The translations under genes and the position numbers were made by a program. From contig CP053155.1 in NCBI GenBank assembly GCA_014607495.2, forward strand, positions 434,001 to 498,000: a DNA stretch of 64,000 bases. The letters are read 5' to 3'. This DNA comes from Carposina sasakii (lineage: Eukaryota > Arthropoda > Insecta > Lepidoptera > Carposinidae). Position 1 is the stretch's first letter; the number at the start of each line of letters is the position of its first letter. Below are positions 41,699-53,344 of the stretch, one piece after another. The notes beneath the pieces were generated by a model. That model was given only the letters and a program-made list of their open reading frames with translations, had not been told where the DNA came from and made no database searches.

Positions 41699-42076
41699 CA
41701 GACTGATTTTTGGTCGTCAACGTTCCCGAAAACTACGGAATCTCCTCATCATCACGATCATTTTTCTCCATGGAAGCATACCTGGGAAGTGTCTGGTTTC
41801 CAAAATATTAGGGTCCAAAGTTGAGTAAATAGACTGCGTTTTCCTGCATAAATGCACATAGACGCGCGTAGCGGGATTTTTTCACGAAAAATAATTAATA
41901 TCTGTCTATAAAAAAACTAACATAAACACTAGACACTATAAATTTCGCACGATCAAGGAATTTTAAATTTATTTTCAAAAAAAAAAAATCCCAGCATTTT
42001 TTTTGGCATAAACTTACTTTATTCCATGTATAGAATACGTACCCTTCGTTAAAGGTGGCCACAAAAAAACACCCTG
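41699..42076 (-). mobile_element. TA-flanked MITE, family A
   Basis: In reverse orientation it starts CAGGGTGTTTTTTTGTGGCC and ends in the GACGACCAAAAATCAGTCTG type; TA at 41697-41698 and 42077-42078. Confidence 0.8.
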
Positions 42077-42479
42077 TATGTATACTGTTGATTCTTAATT
42101 TTACGGGGTTTATTTAAACTCAACGGATTGGAGAATATTTTGGAGTTTGTTTATAAATAAATTTTGGTTGTCTTTGAAAAGTTTAGGTCAAAGTATTTAC
42201 ACTGGAGAGTTGAGTCGATTTAGATAAATTTGTATCTTGGAAACTAATTTCACGGAGGAGAGAGCAATTTTGTAGTCAAATAGCATTCCAACTACATGAT
42301 ACGAGTATAGTAGCTTATGTGAGAATATATCATTTTGGTCCCATCTTTAATTTTTTATTATAATTTTCTTAATTAATTATTTTATTTCTGCTTTTTAAGA
42401 GTTGCTGTTTTTTTTTTTATTAGATTAGATTAGATTCGGCTTATATCATATTACATAATATTTATTTAATTAATAATTT

Positions 42480-42750
42480 ACATACATACATACATACATA
42501 TAATCACGCCTTTATCCCTTACGGGGTAGGCAGAGCACCAAGGGCCGATAGAACCACATGGTGCCACTTCTGACCAATTTTGAGGGTATAGTTGAGATGT
42601 ACAAGTTCGGTTAGTAGTGACAGGTGGTCAGCCCATCGCCTACAAAACACCAAGATCCTCTTGTCCCTCTACTGACTTGTACAGTATGCCCGGGAGGAGA
42701 AGCAGCTGTCGTATTATAATTTTTTTTTCACTCCCAGAGCAGCATAGAAG
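42480..42750 (-). mobile_element. Family D repeat with (CATA)n tail
   Basis: Reverse copy of the 14505 repeat: CATACATACATACATA tail, CTTTATCCCTTACGGGGTAG, GTTGAGATGTACAAGTTCGG, GAAGCAGCTGTCGTATTATA. Confidence 0.7.
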
Positions 42751-42849
42751 AAATTAATAATTTATTTTATATAAAGCTATTTTTTATTACATCAGCTATC
42801 TGCCAGTAAAATGCCTGTCAAAATCGGTGCAGCCATTTCAGAAATTAGC

Positions 42850-43048
42850 CGGAACTGCAAACGAACAGCTTGAGCGGTCCGTGTATTAAGAATGTCAATT
42901 TTGTATTGACACTGCATATCTCCCAACAACGACCGCATGAAGCTGTTAGTGCCGACCGCTCCAAGCAGTCTGTCTATGGCCGACCTAAGGAATTCTCTAT
43001 ACTGTTTGAAAAAATAATCATGTGACATACCCCTTCTGTTACACCCTG
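42850..43048. mobile_element. MITE family B right part behind a Helitron-like piece
   Basis: Ends CATGTGACATACCCCTTCTG with TTACACCCTG, then TA. The left part includes GTCAAAATCGGTGCAGCCAT...TTAGCCGGAACTGC, a Helitron-type middle segment. Confidence 0.5.
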
Positions 43049-43304
43049 TATAATACACCCATAGCAACCATTTTGCCACCATGATAAAAACTCATTACTC
43101 TCGCACTGTCCGCGCGATTACGTTCGCAATAAAAACATTATTGAAAACGCGGACATTGTAAATCCTCGCAAGTAATGCAATTTGTGGAGCACATACAGAG
43201 AGGACATGTTTGTTGAAGCAGGTTGAACAACTATAATAATTATAACATTCTTAACTATAGGTAGTTCATTTACTAAGGTCATTCATTCAATCAAATTCAA
43301 ATTA

Positions 43305-43560
43305 CTTCTATGCTGCTCTGGGAATGAAAAAAAAAACGTATAATACTACAGCTGCTTCTCTTCCCGGGCACACTGTACAAGTCAGTAGAGGTACAAGAGG
43401 GTCTTGGAGTTTTGTAGGCGATGAGCTGACTACCTGTTACTGCTAACCGAACTTGTACATCTCAACTATACGCTCAAAATTGGTCAGAAGTAACACCATG
43501 TGGTTCTATCGGCCCTTGGTGCTCTGCCTAGCCCGTAAGGGTTGAAGGATTGTATGTAAT
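43305..43560 (+). mobile_element. Family D repeat copy 3
   Basis: CTTCTATGCTGCTCTGGGAA to AGCCCGTAAGGGTTGAAGGA, parallel to 14505-14768 and inverted relative to its neighbour at 42480-42750. Confidence 0.7.
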
Positions 43561-43574
43561 ATAATGTGTGCTAA

Positions 43575-43640
43575 AGAAATATACATATATATGTACGCTC
43601 AAAAAACATAAGCCTTCTTCTTACGCAGTCGGGTAATAAC
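43575..43640 (-). mobile_element. Family C end
   Basis: TGCTAAAGAAATATACATAT...TACGCAGTCGGGTAA matches the end of family C. Confidence 0.55.
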
Positions 43641-43693
43641 AACTTTATTCTTAGGGTCAGTTCATCGGATTTATTTTTCAAACAATAGACGCT

Positions 43694-43850
43694 GTACGCT
43701 CGACGCACTAACGTATCATCGGTTGAGTGTCGACGATCGAGTGTTTTCTATACATTTTCTCTGCGTTACGCGACCGATAATAGGCGACGCTCTCATACGG
43801 CACTCGTCCGTTCACACTCAACCGATGATACGTTAGTGCGTCGAGCGTAC
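43694..43850. mobile_element. Foldback with perfect 37-bp arms
   Basis: Left arm 43694-43730 begins GTACGCTCGACGCACTAACG; right arm 43814-43850 is its exact reverse complement. The core is 83 bp and non-coding. Arm sequence is related to the MITE at 37292-37470. Confidence 0.85.
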
Positions 43851-44211
43851 TGTTACATACTCCAAATATATATTTATTGCTGAATTGCACCAATTCCATT
43901 TTTGTAGTCTATATCTTCTATCTATACATATAATAAAAATGTAACGGATCGCTGTCTGTACATGGAAGATATATAAGAAAAAATATTATAGAATACCCTA
44001 ATCAACGCAATAGTACCCAAAACAATGATTTTTGAATTTTTTGTTTGTTTGTCGGTTTGTCTGTGCGTTTGTGCACGCTAATCTCAGAAACGGCTGAACC
44101 GATTTCGATGCAGTTTTCAGGAATATATTGTGTCAGGTCCCACTTAACATATAGGCTACTTTTTATCCCGGGAAAATGTTTTTATCCTGGATAATTTCGA
44201 TATTTTGTTTT

Positions 44212-44997
44212 TGACGTGAAACGTCTTTAAAATCGCGCCGACACATACGGGTACCAGGTTTAAAAACTGGACCGTAACGAAAAGGTCTATATCATCGTAC
44301 CTTAATAATTAAAAAACTATTGGTCTTAGAAACAAAAATGTGGTGTAAATATTTCACTTATATAGTCAGCTCGCTGTTATGACATTGAGTTCGTGTCGGG
44401 GTCAAGCGGGGGGGCGGGGGAGGGATACTGCGATAACTGTGCGAAACCGGCGCTCGCGCTTGTTTCTATTCAGTGTAACTCGTGACTCCGACTTTATAGC
44501 GTGGTGATTCTTTCGTGTGTTTGTCAAGTTTATTTGAACCGATTGATTTATACAAAAATAAGTGTAATTTGGACAGTATTTATATCTATACTAATATTAT
44601 AAAGCTGAAGAGTTTGTTTGTTTGTTTGTTTGAACGCGCTAATCTCAGGAACTACTGGTCTGATTTGAAAAATTCTTTCAGTGTTAGATAGCCCATTTAC
44701 CAAGGAAGGCTACAGTCTATACAACAACCTGCCCGGCTTCGCACGGGTACAACGCCCCCTCACGCGGACGAAGTCGTGGGCGGCTGCTATTTAAAATAAC
44801 CAGAAAGTGACAATAAATATATAAACATTTGCTATGTATTTTATGTTTCTATTACGTACCTGTTCTTTTTTTATTAAAATACTTAAAACAGCGTCCATCT
44901 TGTTTTCATTTCAATCTTTTACTTTAAAAGCGATTCGCTAACATAGACGTTTCACGTTAAAACCAACGGCCGTGTGCCCCGACACAGCCCCACCCGC
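44212..44997. mobile_element. Insertion inside the Helitron, with GACGTGAAACGTC inverted pair
   Basis: GACGTGAAACGTC near its left end and GACGTTTCACGT near the right are inverse. T-runs flank both sides. It contains the G-rich tract 44398-44424 (GGGG...GGGGGGGCGGGGGAGGG) and CGGCGCTCGCGCTTG. Itself split by a smaller Helitron. Class unknown. Confidence 0.5.
44585..44790 (+). mobile_element. Small Helitron nested in the insertion
   Basis: TCTATACTAATATTATAAAG, then (GTTT)n, GAACGCGCTAATCTCAGGAA and a 3' part CACGCGGACGAAGTCGTGGG with final CTAT. Third nesting level. Confidence 0.65.
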
Positions 44998-45304
44998 TTT
45001 TTTTTTCTGTAGTCCACGCGGACGGAGTCGCGGGCGTCCACTAATAAATAATAAAATGCAGATTAGCAATAAAGTACTATATATTTTCTCTACCGACTAA
45101 AATCGAGTTAGTCAGCTGGTTTCCCTTCCTGCCGGCCTGGTGCATCAATCAAGAGCTCTGGTAGTCCACTCCACCGTGGAGATTGTGAAAGTAAAACTGT
45201 AGTTTTATTCTATAACATGTAATAGAAATAGTGTTAAAAATACTAAACTTAGTGTGGTGAGAAAACCTTGTTTTTTTTTTAAACAAGTCCGGTCGCCATC
45301 CTAA

Positions 45305-45367
45305 CAGTACGTTTGCCTGTACCTGGAGATACGCTCGACGCATCTTCCGTCAGATATGAACCGACCC
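45305..45367 (-). mobile_element. One end of the GTCGGTTCATATCTGA MITE
   Basis: ACCTGGAGATACGCTCGACG...CAGATATGAACCGACCC, identical over about 50 bp to the right end of 37292-37470. The other end is not found. Confidence 0.6.
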
Positions 45368-45370
45368 TTA

Positions 45371-46612
45371 ATTCGTTCATTTACATGCACTTACATTACA
45401 TTACGTGCATTCAATCAATCAGTGACTGGTTTATTCGGCAGTCGGCTGTTTTGTTCAAACAAAGATTCCATTGCTAGCACACGTTTGTCTTTTACTCCGT
45501 TTCTTCCATAGGATTCGAAGAAGGTATTATACTACCAAGTTCCTGGTTTGTTCCCATTTACAACCTATTTTTTTTATTATTGTTTATCCCGAAGGAGAGG
45601 CAAGGGGAAGGCCCATACAGCCATTGTATTTAGTAAATTATTTTTGAATTGATGATGGGTTGGATGATAATGATGATGATGATGATGAATGGAAACGTTG
45701 GGAAAATCCTCAAGAATAAGTGTTAAATTTGTAAAAATGAAAAATAATCGCAGAAACAACTTACATGAGCCCATGAAGAGATGGTACTCCGACTAAAGTT
45801 TTACTCGGCTTACCTGCATATAAAACCATGCATTCGCACCAGATTCACATCACAAGCAAATAAAATATTACTTATCTACCAGAAAACATCACTTTCAGGA
45901 CACATGTAAGCCATCTACAAATTAATTTTGATTTTCACAAGAAAATTACACCCGCACCCTTCCAGCTTTTCCCGCCGAATCCCATAATAATTATTAAGCT
46001 GTCAATTTTTTTTAAGAGAAACTCTGAATATGAAATTGTTCTTTACTGTACACAAACATTTTATAAAGAAAAACAATATACATCGATAATGTGCCTATAC
46101 AAAGGCATGCTTATCCCAAATAGAGATATCTTCCAGAAAACTACTTGGGATAGCGAAGTTTGAAAAGAAACACCTCTTATATTTGCTCTACGATGCAATT
46201 CGCCGCCTCATAATGTCGGTGGCTTTTTCGGTGAATCGGCAAATGTGTACGAATTTAGTAAAATAATGCAGTTGATGAATGGCCGATGTCGTCGCGGCAA
46301 GGTGCACTAATAATGAAATATACAAGTGAAATTAATGTTTTGTTGGTAATGTCATTGTAAATTTGGTATGCAATTACAATCGGCTGTGTAGCCAGAACTG
46401 CATAAAAGAGATGCCACTGTTACTTTGTTTTCATTATATTTGATTCATGTTTAACTGGGTTAAAATATGCAGGATCGCGCATTTATATTAACTGTGTATA
46501 TAATTTATGAAAGGATCATCATACTTCTAAAAAGTTTGCTTTTTAGTAATTCACATGTTTTTCTACCTTCCTACTTCTGCTACATTTTTGAATAGATTTT
46601 GTACAATGTTAA
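45371..46612. other. Stretch without recognisable gene
   Basis: (GAT)n run at about 45665-45690. No domain-bearing ORF or recognised repeat. Confidence 0.5.
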
Positions 46613-46950
46613 GATCTCCCGACCGTATTTCGGCCAAGGCGACCAATCTCTACGGATATTATCCAGGTACATAGGAGATATTATAGTGCACAAGTGTGTG
46701 TGCAAATACAGATGCACTCTCTGTTCCCTCACTCTTATAGTCCGATGAGACGGAAAGCCGACACGACCGGAGAGAGATCAGGCGCAGGATCAACGGTTTT
46801 ACGTGCTTTCCGAGGCACGAGCTAAGTGATAATTTTACAACATTAAAATTTGTACATTAAATAAATTCATTGGTACAGGCCCGTGACTGGGATCGAACTT
46901 ACGCCTCCTGCTTGGAAGGCGCACGTCTTAACCACTGGGCTATCACCGCT
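46613..46950 (-). mobile_element. tRNA-derived SINE, family 2, copy 2
   Basis: Reverse orientation: AGCGGTGATAGCCCAGTGGT with perfect A box TAGCCCAGTGG, then AGTTCGATCCCAGTCACGGG, and the same body as at 10124-10466. Best-preserved promoter of the three copies. Confidence 0.78.
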
Positions 46951-47060
46951 TTGTGTTACTACCTATATGTACTGTGTCTTGTTGTTGATGATTTGGTTTG
47001 TTGTTTTGATGTTTTTTCAATCTTTTAATTTTTGATATACCGATAATCCATGGCTTTATA

Positions 47061-47405
47061 TCTATACATATAATAAAAATGTAACGGGTCGCTGTCTGTA
47101 CATGGAAGATATATGAGAAAATATATTATACTTAGGAGACCTTTACAACGCAATAGTACCCAAAATAATGATTTTTGAAATTTTTGTCTGTTTGTCGGTT
47201 TATCTGTTTATCTGTGCGTTTGTGCACGCTAATCTCAGAAACAGCTGAACCGATTTCGATGCAGTTTTCAGTAATATATATTGTGACAGGTCCCACTTAA
47301 CATATAGGCATACTTTTTATCCTGGGAAAATGTTTTTATCCCAGATAATTTCGACATTTTGTTTTTTCTGTAGTCAACGCGGATGGAGTCGCAAGCGTCC
47401 ACTAG
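47061..47405 (+). mobile_element. Intact short Helitron
   Basis: Starts TCTATACATATAATAAAAAT after A, ends CGCAAGCGTCCACTAG (47402-47405) before T. 345 bp, non-coding; reference for the interrupted copy at 43921. Confidence 0.78.
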
Positions 47406-47454
47406 TCCGAAATATAACCATTCAATTTTGTATCGAAAAATGTTAAACTCGTCT

Positions 47455-47585
47455 TATGAGCTTAGTTCCTTAGAATAATGATTCGCTCCGCTCTGTAGAA
47501 GTACTCGGCGTAATCATAAATCCAACAACAAATAGAATGCAGTCAGAGCGGAGCGAAGACCAATCATTAATCTAAGCTTAGTTCA
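47455..47585. mobile_element. Foldback with CGCTCCGCTCTG stem
   Basis: TCGCTCCGCTCTG on the left pairs with CAGAGCGGAGCGA on the right; outer GAGCTTAGTTC/AAGCTTAGTTC and AATGATT/AATCATT extend the similarity. Confidence 0.65.
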
Positions 47586-47607
47586 CAATATTTTCGAAAT
47601 ATTTTCA

Positions 47608-48488
47608 TCTATACTAATATTATAAAGAGGAAAACTTTGTTTGTTTGGTTGTAATGAATAGGCTCCGAAACTACTGGACCGATTTCAAAAATTCTTTCAC
47701 CGTTAGAATCCTTATTGGACCTGGATGAACATAGGCTACAAGAATTTCCCGATATTCCCACGGGAAGGCGACCAACGGGAATTCTATATTTTTTACGAAA
47801 ACCGCTATACATATGAAGCTGAAATCGGGCATATATGTTCATTGGGGACAGCGAGGGAGGACTAAAAACGGATTTCCCGAAATTCCCACGGGAAGGGGAC
47901 AAACGGGAATTCATAATTTTTACGAAAACCGCTATACATATGAAGCTGAAATTGGGCATATAAGTTAATTAGGGACTGCGAGGAAGCACTAAGAACGGAT
48001 TTCCAGAAATTCCCACGGGAAGGGGACCAACGGGAATTAATTATTTTTTACGAAAACGGTTATACATATGAATCTGAAGTTGGGCATATATATTTATTTG
48101 GGACCCCGAGGAAGCACTGAGAACGGATTTCCCGAAATTCCCACGGGAAGGGGACAAACGGGAATTCATAATTTTTACGAAAACCGCTATACATATGAAG
48201 CTGAAATTGGGCATATAAGTTCATTAGGGACTGCGAGGAAGCACTAAGAACGGATTTCCAGAAATTCCCACGGGAAGGGGACCAACGGGAATTAATTATT
48301 TTTTACGAAAACGGTTACACATATGAATCTGAAGTTGGGCATATATATTTATTTGGGACCCCGAGGAAATTCCCACGGGAAGGGAACCAACGGGCGTTCC
48401 AAATTTTTACGAAAACCGCTGTACCTACATATGAAGTTGTAGCTAATGTACTGATATGTACCGAAGCGAAGCGAGGGCGGGCCACTAG
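47608..48488 (+). mobile_element. Non-autonomous Helitron with tandem repeats, copy 2
   Basis: Begins TCTATACTAATATTATAAAG and ends CGAAGCGAGGGCGGGCCACTAG (last bases 48485-48488). The 5' end and repeats match 22199-22994, but the 3' terminal region is different (GTACCGAAGCGAAGCGAGGG instead of CCACGCGGACGGAGTCGCGG). Confidence 0.82.
47754..48390 (+). repeat. Tandem array, about 127-bp units with a dimer repeat
   Basis: Unit starts at 47754, 47882, 48009, 48137, 48264 and 48369 (spacing 128, 127, 128, 127, 105). Units two-three and four-five form a repeated 255-bp dimer; the fifth lost about 22 bp. Confidence 0.85.
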
Positions 48489-48631
48489 TCGAAAATATTT
48501 TGATGAGTCGAAGTGCAATCCAATTAGTTACGGGCAAACAGGTTGGAGTAAAATAGCCTTATCGCTTTCAACTGGTCGTAGTTTGTTACGATATTTGATA
48601 TTAGATAGCAATCCATTGCTCTTTAGCTATA

Positions 48632-49004
48632 CAGGATGTTTTTTTATTGCCACCCTTAACGAAGGGTACATACTATATACCTACATCAAATAAAGTAAGA
48701 TTATGCCAAAAAAAATGCTGGGAAACGTAAATAAAAATAAAAAAAACTTGATCGGGCGAAATTTATAATATCCAGTATTTGTGATAGTTTTCTTATAGGC
48801 AGATTTTAATTATTTTTCGTGAAAAAATGTTGTTACACGCGTCTATGTGCATTTATGCAAAAAACGCAGGCTATTTAATCAACTTTGGAGGCTAATATCT
48901 TGTGAACCAGTCACTTCACAGGTATGCTTCCATGGAAAAAAATGATCGTGATGATGGGGAGATTCCGTTGTATACGGGAACGTTGACGACCAAAAAACAC
49001 CCTG
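48632..49004 (+). mobile_element. TA-flanked MITE, family A
   Basis: CAGGATGTTTTTTTATTGCC to GACGACCAAAAAACACCCTG, TA on both sides. Confidence 0.8.
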
Positions 49005-52000
49005 TATACCTTAGATGAAAACAAAATAGCGGAAGATAGGGCACGTCCATAAAATCGCCAACTAGAAATTAGGCATGCTACACAACTACACGCACGAAAA
49101 CACACACAGCTGTAATTGTATTTAACGCTGGTACACTACTGATCGATAGAGACAAACCTATTTATTTCGACAGTAGCGTGAGCGAGACAAGCGCGTTTCA
49201 ATAGAGCATCATCAGAATAATTTCGGGTTGAGTCGTGTCCTAGACAATAACTCTATGGTAAGAAGCTACTGCAAAAACGAAACACAGCGGGCGCATTCGC
49301 ACATTCACGGCACGTGTTTGCTTGTTTAACTTGTCGCACATAGATGTATCATATATTTTTATCTCGCTCTGCAAAATGGCGATCAAAAAAATAAGTGAAT
49401 TTACAATTATTAATATAAGAATTAAAAGTTTTCGTATACTTATGCGTGAAAAGTGATTCCATGTGATTTGTTTTTTTTAGAGATTTTGAGTACAACGCAC
49501 AAAAGCACACGAAGGCTTTTTGATAACTTTTACCCCGCTTAAAATAAAAAAAGAATTTCTTCCGTCACACGAGTGCGTTATTGCTACTCTCAACTGCAAA
49601 TGAGTAAATTCAGGCGACGTTGGCCTAATTTAAGCGGTCCACGCGCTGGAGACGAGTCACCTATCTTCTATTTTATTTTCATCTAAGCTGTATACTTACA
49701 AATGTTTAAATCTACCCCAGATATTATAAAAGATTAGATTGGTGGTTTGTTTGCATCGAATAGGCTCGGAAACTACTGCACCGATTAGAAAATACTTTCA
49801 CTATTGGTGCACTATCCCTGTTGAATATAGGCTATTTTAAAAGCAAACTTGTTCTGTCAGTGTGCCTATGATCGTGATCATGAGAGGTTAGATTTGAGGG
49901 TCAGCAGAGGGTGTAGGTTGTAGGGTTTGTTGGTGGGCAAATAATAGGTTAATATTTTAATTATCGAAGTCTTATTACTAATGATTATTCTGAAATAATA
50001 ATAATAATTTATTTCAAATAATAATGTTTACAATAGAAACTTAAACTATACTTCTTGGCTATCCAGCACAATCAAAACTCAGTCACCATTGTAAATACAA
50101 GTCCGTAGTTCTTTTGATGCCCATACTAGGTAGACCCTGTGTCACAGGCATCAGTGCTTCCCTCATTTGTCATTACAATGGATATTTACAGAACTAGAAA
50201 TCGCTCGCCTAGTCTTTGTTATTTATGTTACATAGTACAAATCTAGATGCCATTTTACGTGAATTTGAATGTAAATGTAAAAATAATTCAAACTGTCCAT
50301 ATTTTTTAAATTCACATGAAGGATTTCAAATAAATCGGGTAATCTTACCCGAGTTTAATATCATCTTAAAGCAGCGGGATTTGTTTTATTCTAAACCGGT
50401 TTTATGTCCAGAGATACAAATGCCAATCCCGCATCCCGCGTCTCATATCCCGCATCTGATTGCTCTCTCGTACGCGGTACCATGGAGCAAACTCACAGAG
50501 GAGGTTTCTTACAAGATTTGTTAATAGAAATTCGTAAGCCGTTGAAAGTACGAAAAAATAGACTAGATGAAGTTAAGTGTACTCGTACTCGTAGATAACA
50601 AGGCTTAATACTCCATTATTTATTGCAATCAATGTGTACCTAGTTAAAGATCTAAATTACCTAAATTACCCTGTTGGTAAAATGTTTTTAGTGTGGTATG
50701 TAGATAAAATATTACGACTTATTCTTTAAGTTGCTTGCGTGAAACTCGCTCGTGCGCGCTTGTTTGCCTCTTAAGAATTTACCTTCATATATTTAAGTCG
50801 TCAACTAGTTCAATCATAAAATCTGTCGTATTTTTGTACAGTTTGCTACAAAAACGTTTCAATAAATTGCATATGGGTACAAAAAAATCATTCATTTCAA
50901 CAAATTTTACAGTTAATTAAATATTCATATCAATTATATATAAACAAAAAACCATCAAAAACGTTTCACGCACGCGAGTTGACGAATGTCAGTATTATAA
51001 TAACAGTTGAATATCTTTTTTATATGTATATACTTAGTCAATATTATATTATCATTGTTGTATAAATTACAAAAAATTACAAATTAAATTATATTATTGT
51101 TGTTATTTAAATGACAATGTATTTGTGTAATTTTAGTTTAAGGTTATAAGTATCAAATTCATATTAATTACTGTATTTTATATCATACGACTGCTTACTA
51201 CGTAAGGCATATAGGAAGCCGACTGCATACAAGTAGATCATAACAACTTCTTCTTGTATATACATAGTTGACTCAACGCGGCACATTTCGCGGGATCTTA
51301 GTTTTACGCCGCACTTTACGACCGGTGCCCTTATAGCTTAAGGACGTCCAAGTTCTTAAGAAACACGAGAAAATATTATACTAGAAGTCACCATCGATAA
51401 CTTGGTTATCACATAGACAGTAGCGACATTTGCAACTACAAATATACTTGGGAATGATTCAGTGCTAACTTTGAACCTACATATGAATTGGGCGATTTCG
51501 ATTCCTATTCCAACGTCTGTAAAACTATATAAACTGCATTTGATTTAGGGTTAATATGGGAGGGTATGTTAGGCGGTGGAAAGAGGGTGGGAGGTGCAGT
51601 CAGCCGTGATTATGACGAGGTTATGAGGCTTACACTAACATGTCTGTTGATTGAACGGCTGGTTGTTAGCCGTCCGTCCTGGATCTACCTGCATACTGAT
51701 GATAATGATCTTCGATTTTGGCCAGCTTGTTAATTGCTGGTTATTAAATTATTGCTGGCATTAGTATTTGGAAATATAGTTTTTTAACCGGTGTTTGGTC
51801 GCTACCGGTTTCTTCCGCTAACCCTCGAATCTGATAACTGGTGATTTCGATAAGTACAGTTGCAATAAGAGACCATAGCCGCAGTTACTAGTTTATTATT
51901 CTTAAGATGCCACGAGAGTTGGCCAATAGCTGCCCATTAGGTACTAGTTTTAATAAATATTGTTTTTATTTATAAAAAGAAGAAGATTACATACTTATGA

Positions 52001-53194
52001 CTAAGAGCTATAAATAGAAATTCATTAGAAATGCACCCAAGTTTCAGTATCTACGAAATTTAATTTAGGATCACCAAACTAAGTATGTTTTCACTAGACA
52101 AGAAATTTCAAAGATAAATTACAAGGATAATTTTCTTCTCTAACTAGGTATAACTTTGTGAACGTGGTCCATAAAGTTTTTATTACACGAGACGTGAGTA
52201 GTTCGTCCTCAGATTCACATTGACTACTATATAAAAAATACCTAATTTAACTTCTCTTTTTAATCCAACGAGTATAAAGTAAAGTAGGTTTTAGTTATGG
52301 CTTCAAAATCTGTATTAACTCTGTATTTTTTGCTGATGATGTTAATTAGTTTTGTACTATGTACATAAACAGTTTATACAGAAAAACCTCTAATAGGGAT
52401 TTAATCCATATTTTTTTTATTGAAAATGTCCTTCAAATTCATGGAAAACATAGACCAAATGAATATGATTCATGGATATCACACGAATCTGTAGCAACGA
52501 ATACTAGCAAATCTCCGGTGGAAGCAGCCTAACACCCATTTGAAACGTCTTTCACAATTCACTTCCTCAATACTGCATCTGTCATTTGGAAGTTCGATAA
52601 TGATATTAATTGAGCGGACTCCATAAAGCCCCCGGTCTCCATCTGTCAGCTTGCTCCGGTCTTGAACATCGATATTCAGTCCGCTACCCTTGTCTTACTG
52701 TCGCTTGCAGGGCTACCACGAGCTTTCAAACTTAAAGTTGAGTAAAGTTTATTAATTGTATAATTTTCAGGAAAATTTTTGCATGTATATAGGTAATAAG
52801 AAATAGTACCTAAGTGTGTAGAAAGCGGATAGGTAGAACACTATGGATTAAGCAGTTTTGTGGGATAGATTTACTGTACTGTATGGTTAGATTTGGGTGA
52901 GATACGACATTTTAATTATAACAGTAGCAGTTTAAGTTATTTCAGCTAAATATTGGAAAGGAAAAAATAAAAATAGCATAACAATTTTATGGTATCCCCG
53001 CAACGTGTCACAGAGACAAACAGGGCGTGTCCTAAGCGGCGATTTGCCTGACGTCCACCCTTGTAACGACGGCTTTTTGTCACGCCCTGCCTCCGCCAGC
53101 TCACCCATACCTTTGTCTACCCTAAAAACTAACAAAAGATACTCCGCATTGTAACATTTTACTTAGACAGTGGCGACATATTCAGTAGCAATGT
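49005..53194. other. Long stretch without recognisable gene
   Basis: Includes a Helitron-like middle piece at about 49725-49860, the 49868-49935 and 51805-51885 dispersed repeats, and AT-rich sequence. A 102-codon ORF at 50216-50524 has no recognisable domain. Segment 52985-53120 contains GGGCGTGTCCTAAGCGGCGA and may be the 3' end of another repeat. Confidence 0.45.
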
Positions 53195-53342
53195 AAATCA
53201 TATAAGATGTAAATCATTGGTCCCAGAATAGCTCCCTGAGAGACACCTGACAGATCTAGCTCAGGCGTTTGATACCGTTCGCCTCGCTCGCTGACGAAGG
53301 TTGGGTTTAGGACACATTTAAGATTTGAATTAACTTGAGAGA
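53195..53342 (-). pseudogene. Relic LINE reverse transcriptase fragment
   Basis: The minus strand reads NLKCVLNPTFVSERGERYQT and then PELDLSGVSQGAILGPMIY. The second string is the conserved RT motif SGVPQGSILGPLLF of Jockey/CR1-type LINEs, a few residues upstream of the YADD box. The YADD box itself is not present and the frame closes soon after. Only about 50 codons survive and there is no start codon. Confidence 0.7.
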
Positions 53343-53344
53343 TC

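Larger units (their letters stand above)
43921..45044 (+). mobile_element. Helitron interrupted by nested insertions
   Basis: The 5' part 43921-44211 starts TCTATACATATAATAAAAAT and matches the intact 345-bp Helitron at 47061-47405 up to a T-run. The 3' part resumes at about 44998 (TTTTTTCTGTAGTCCACGCG) and ends CGTCCACTAA at 45041-45044. Between them is a foreign block (44212-44997). Confidence 0.75.

Noticed and set aside
50216..50524. 102-codon ORF as a possible host gene
   Set aside because: No recognisable domain, no splice or promoter context, and length compatible with chance in this amount of sequence.
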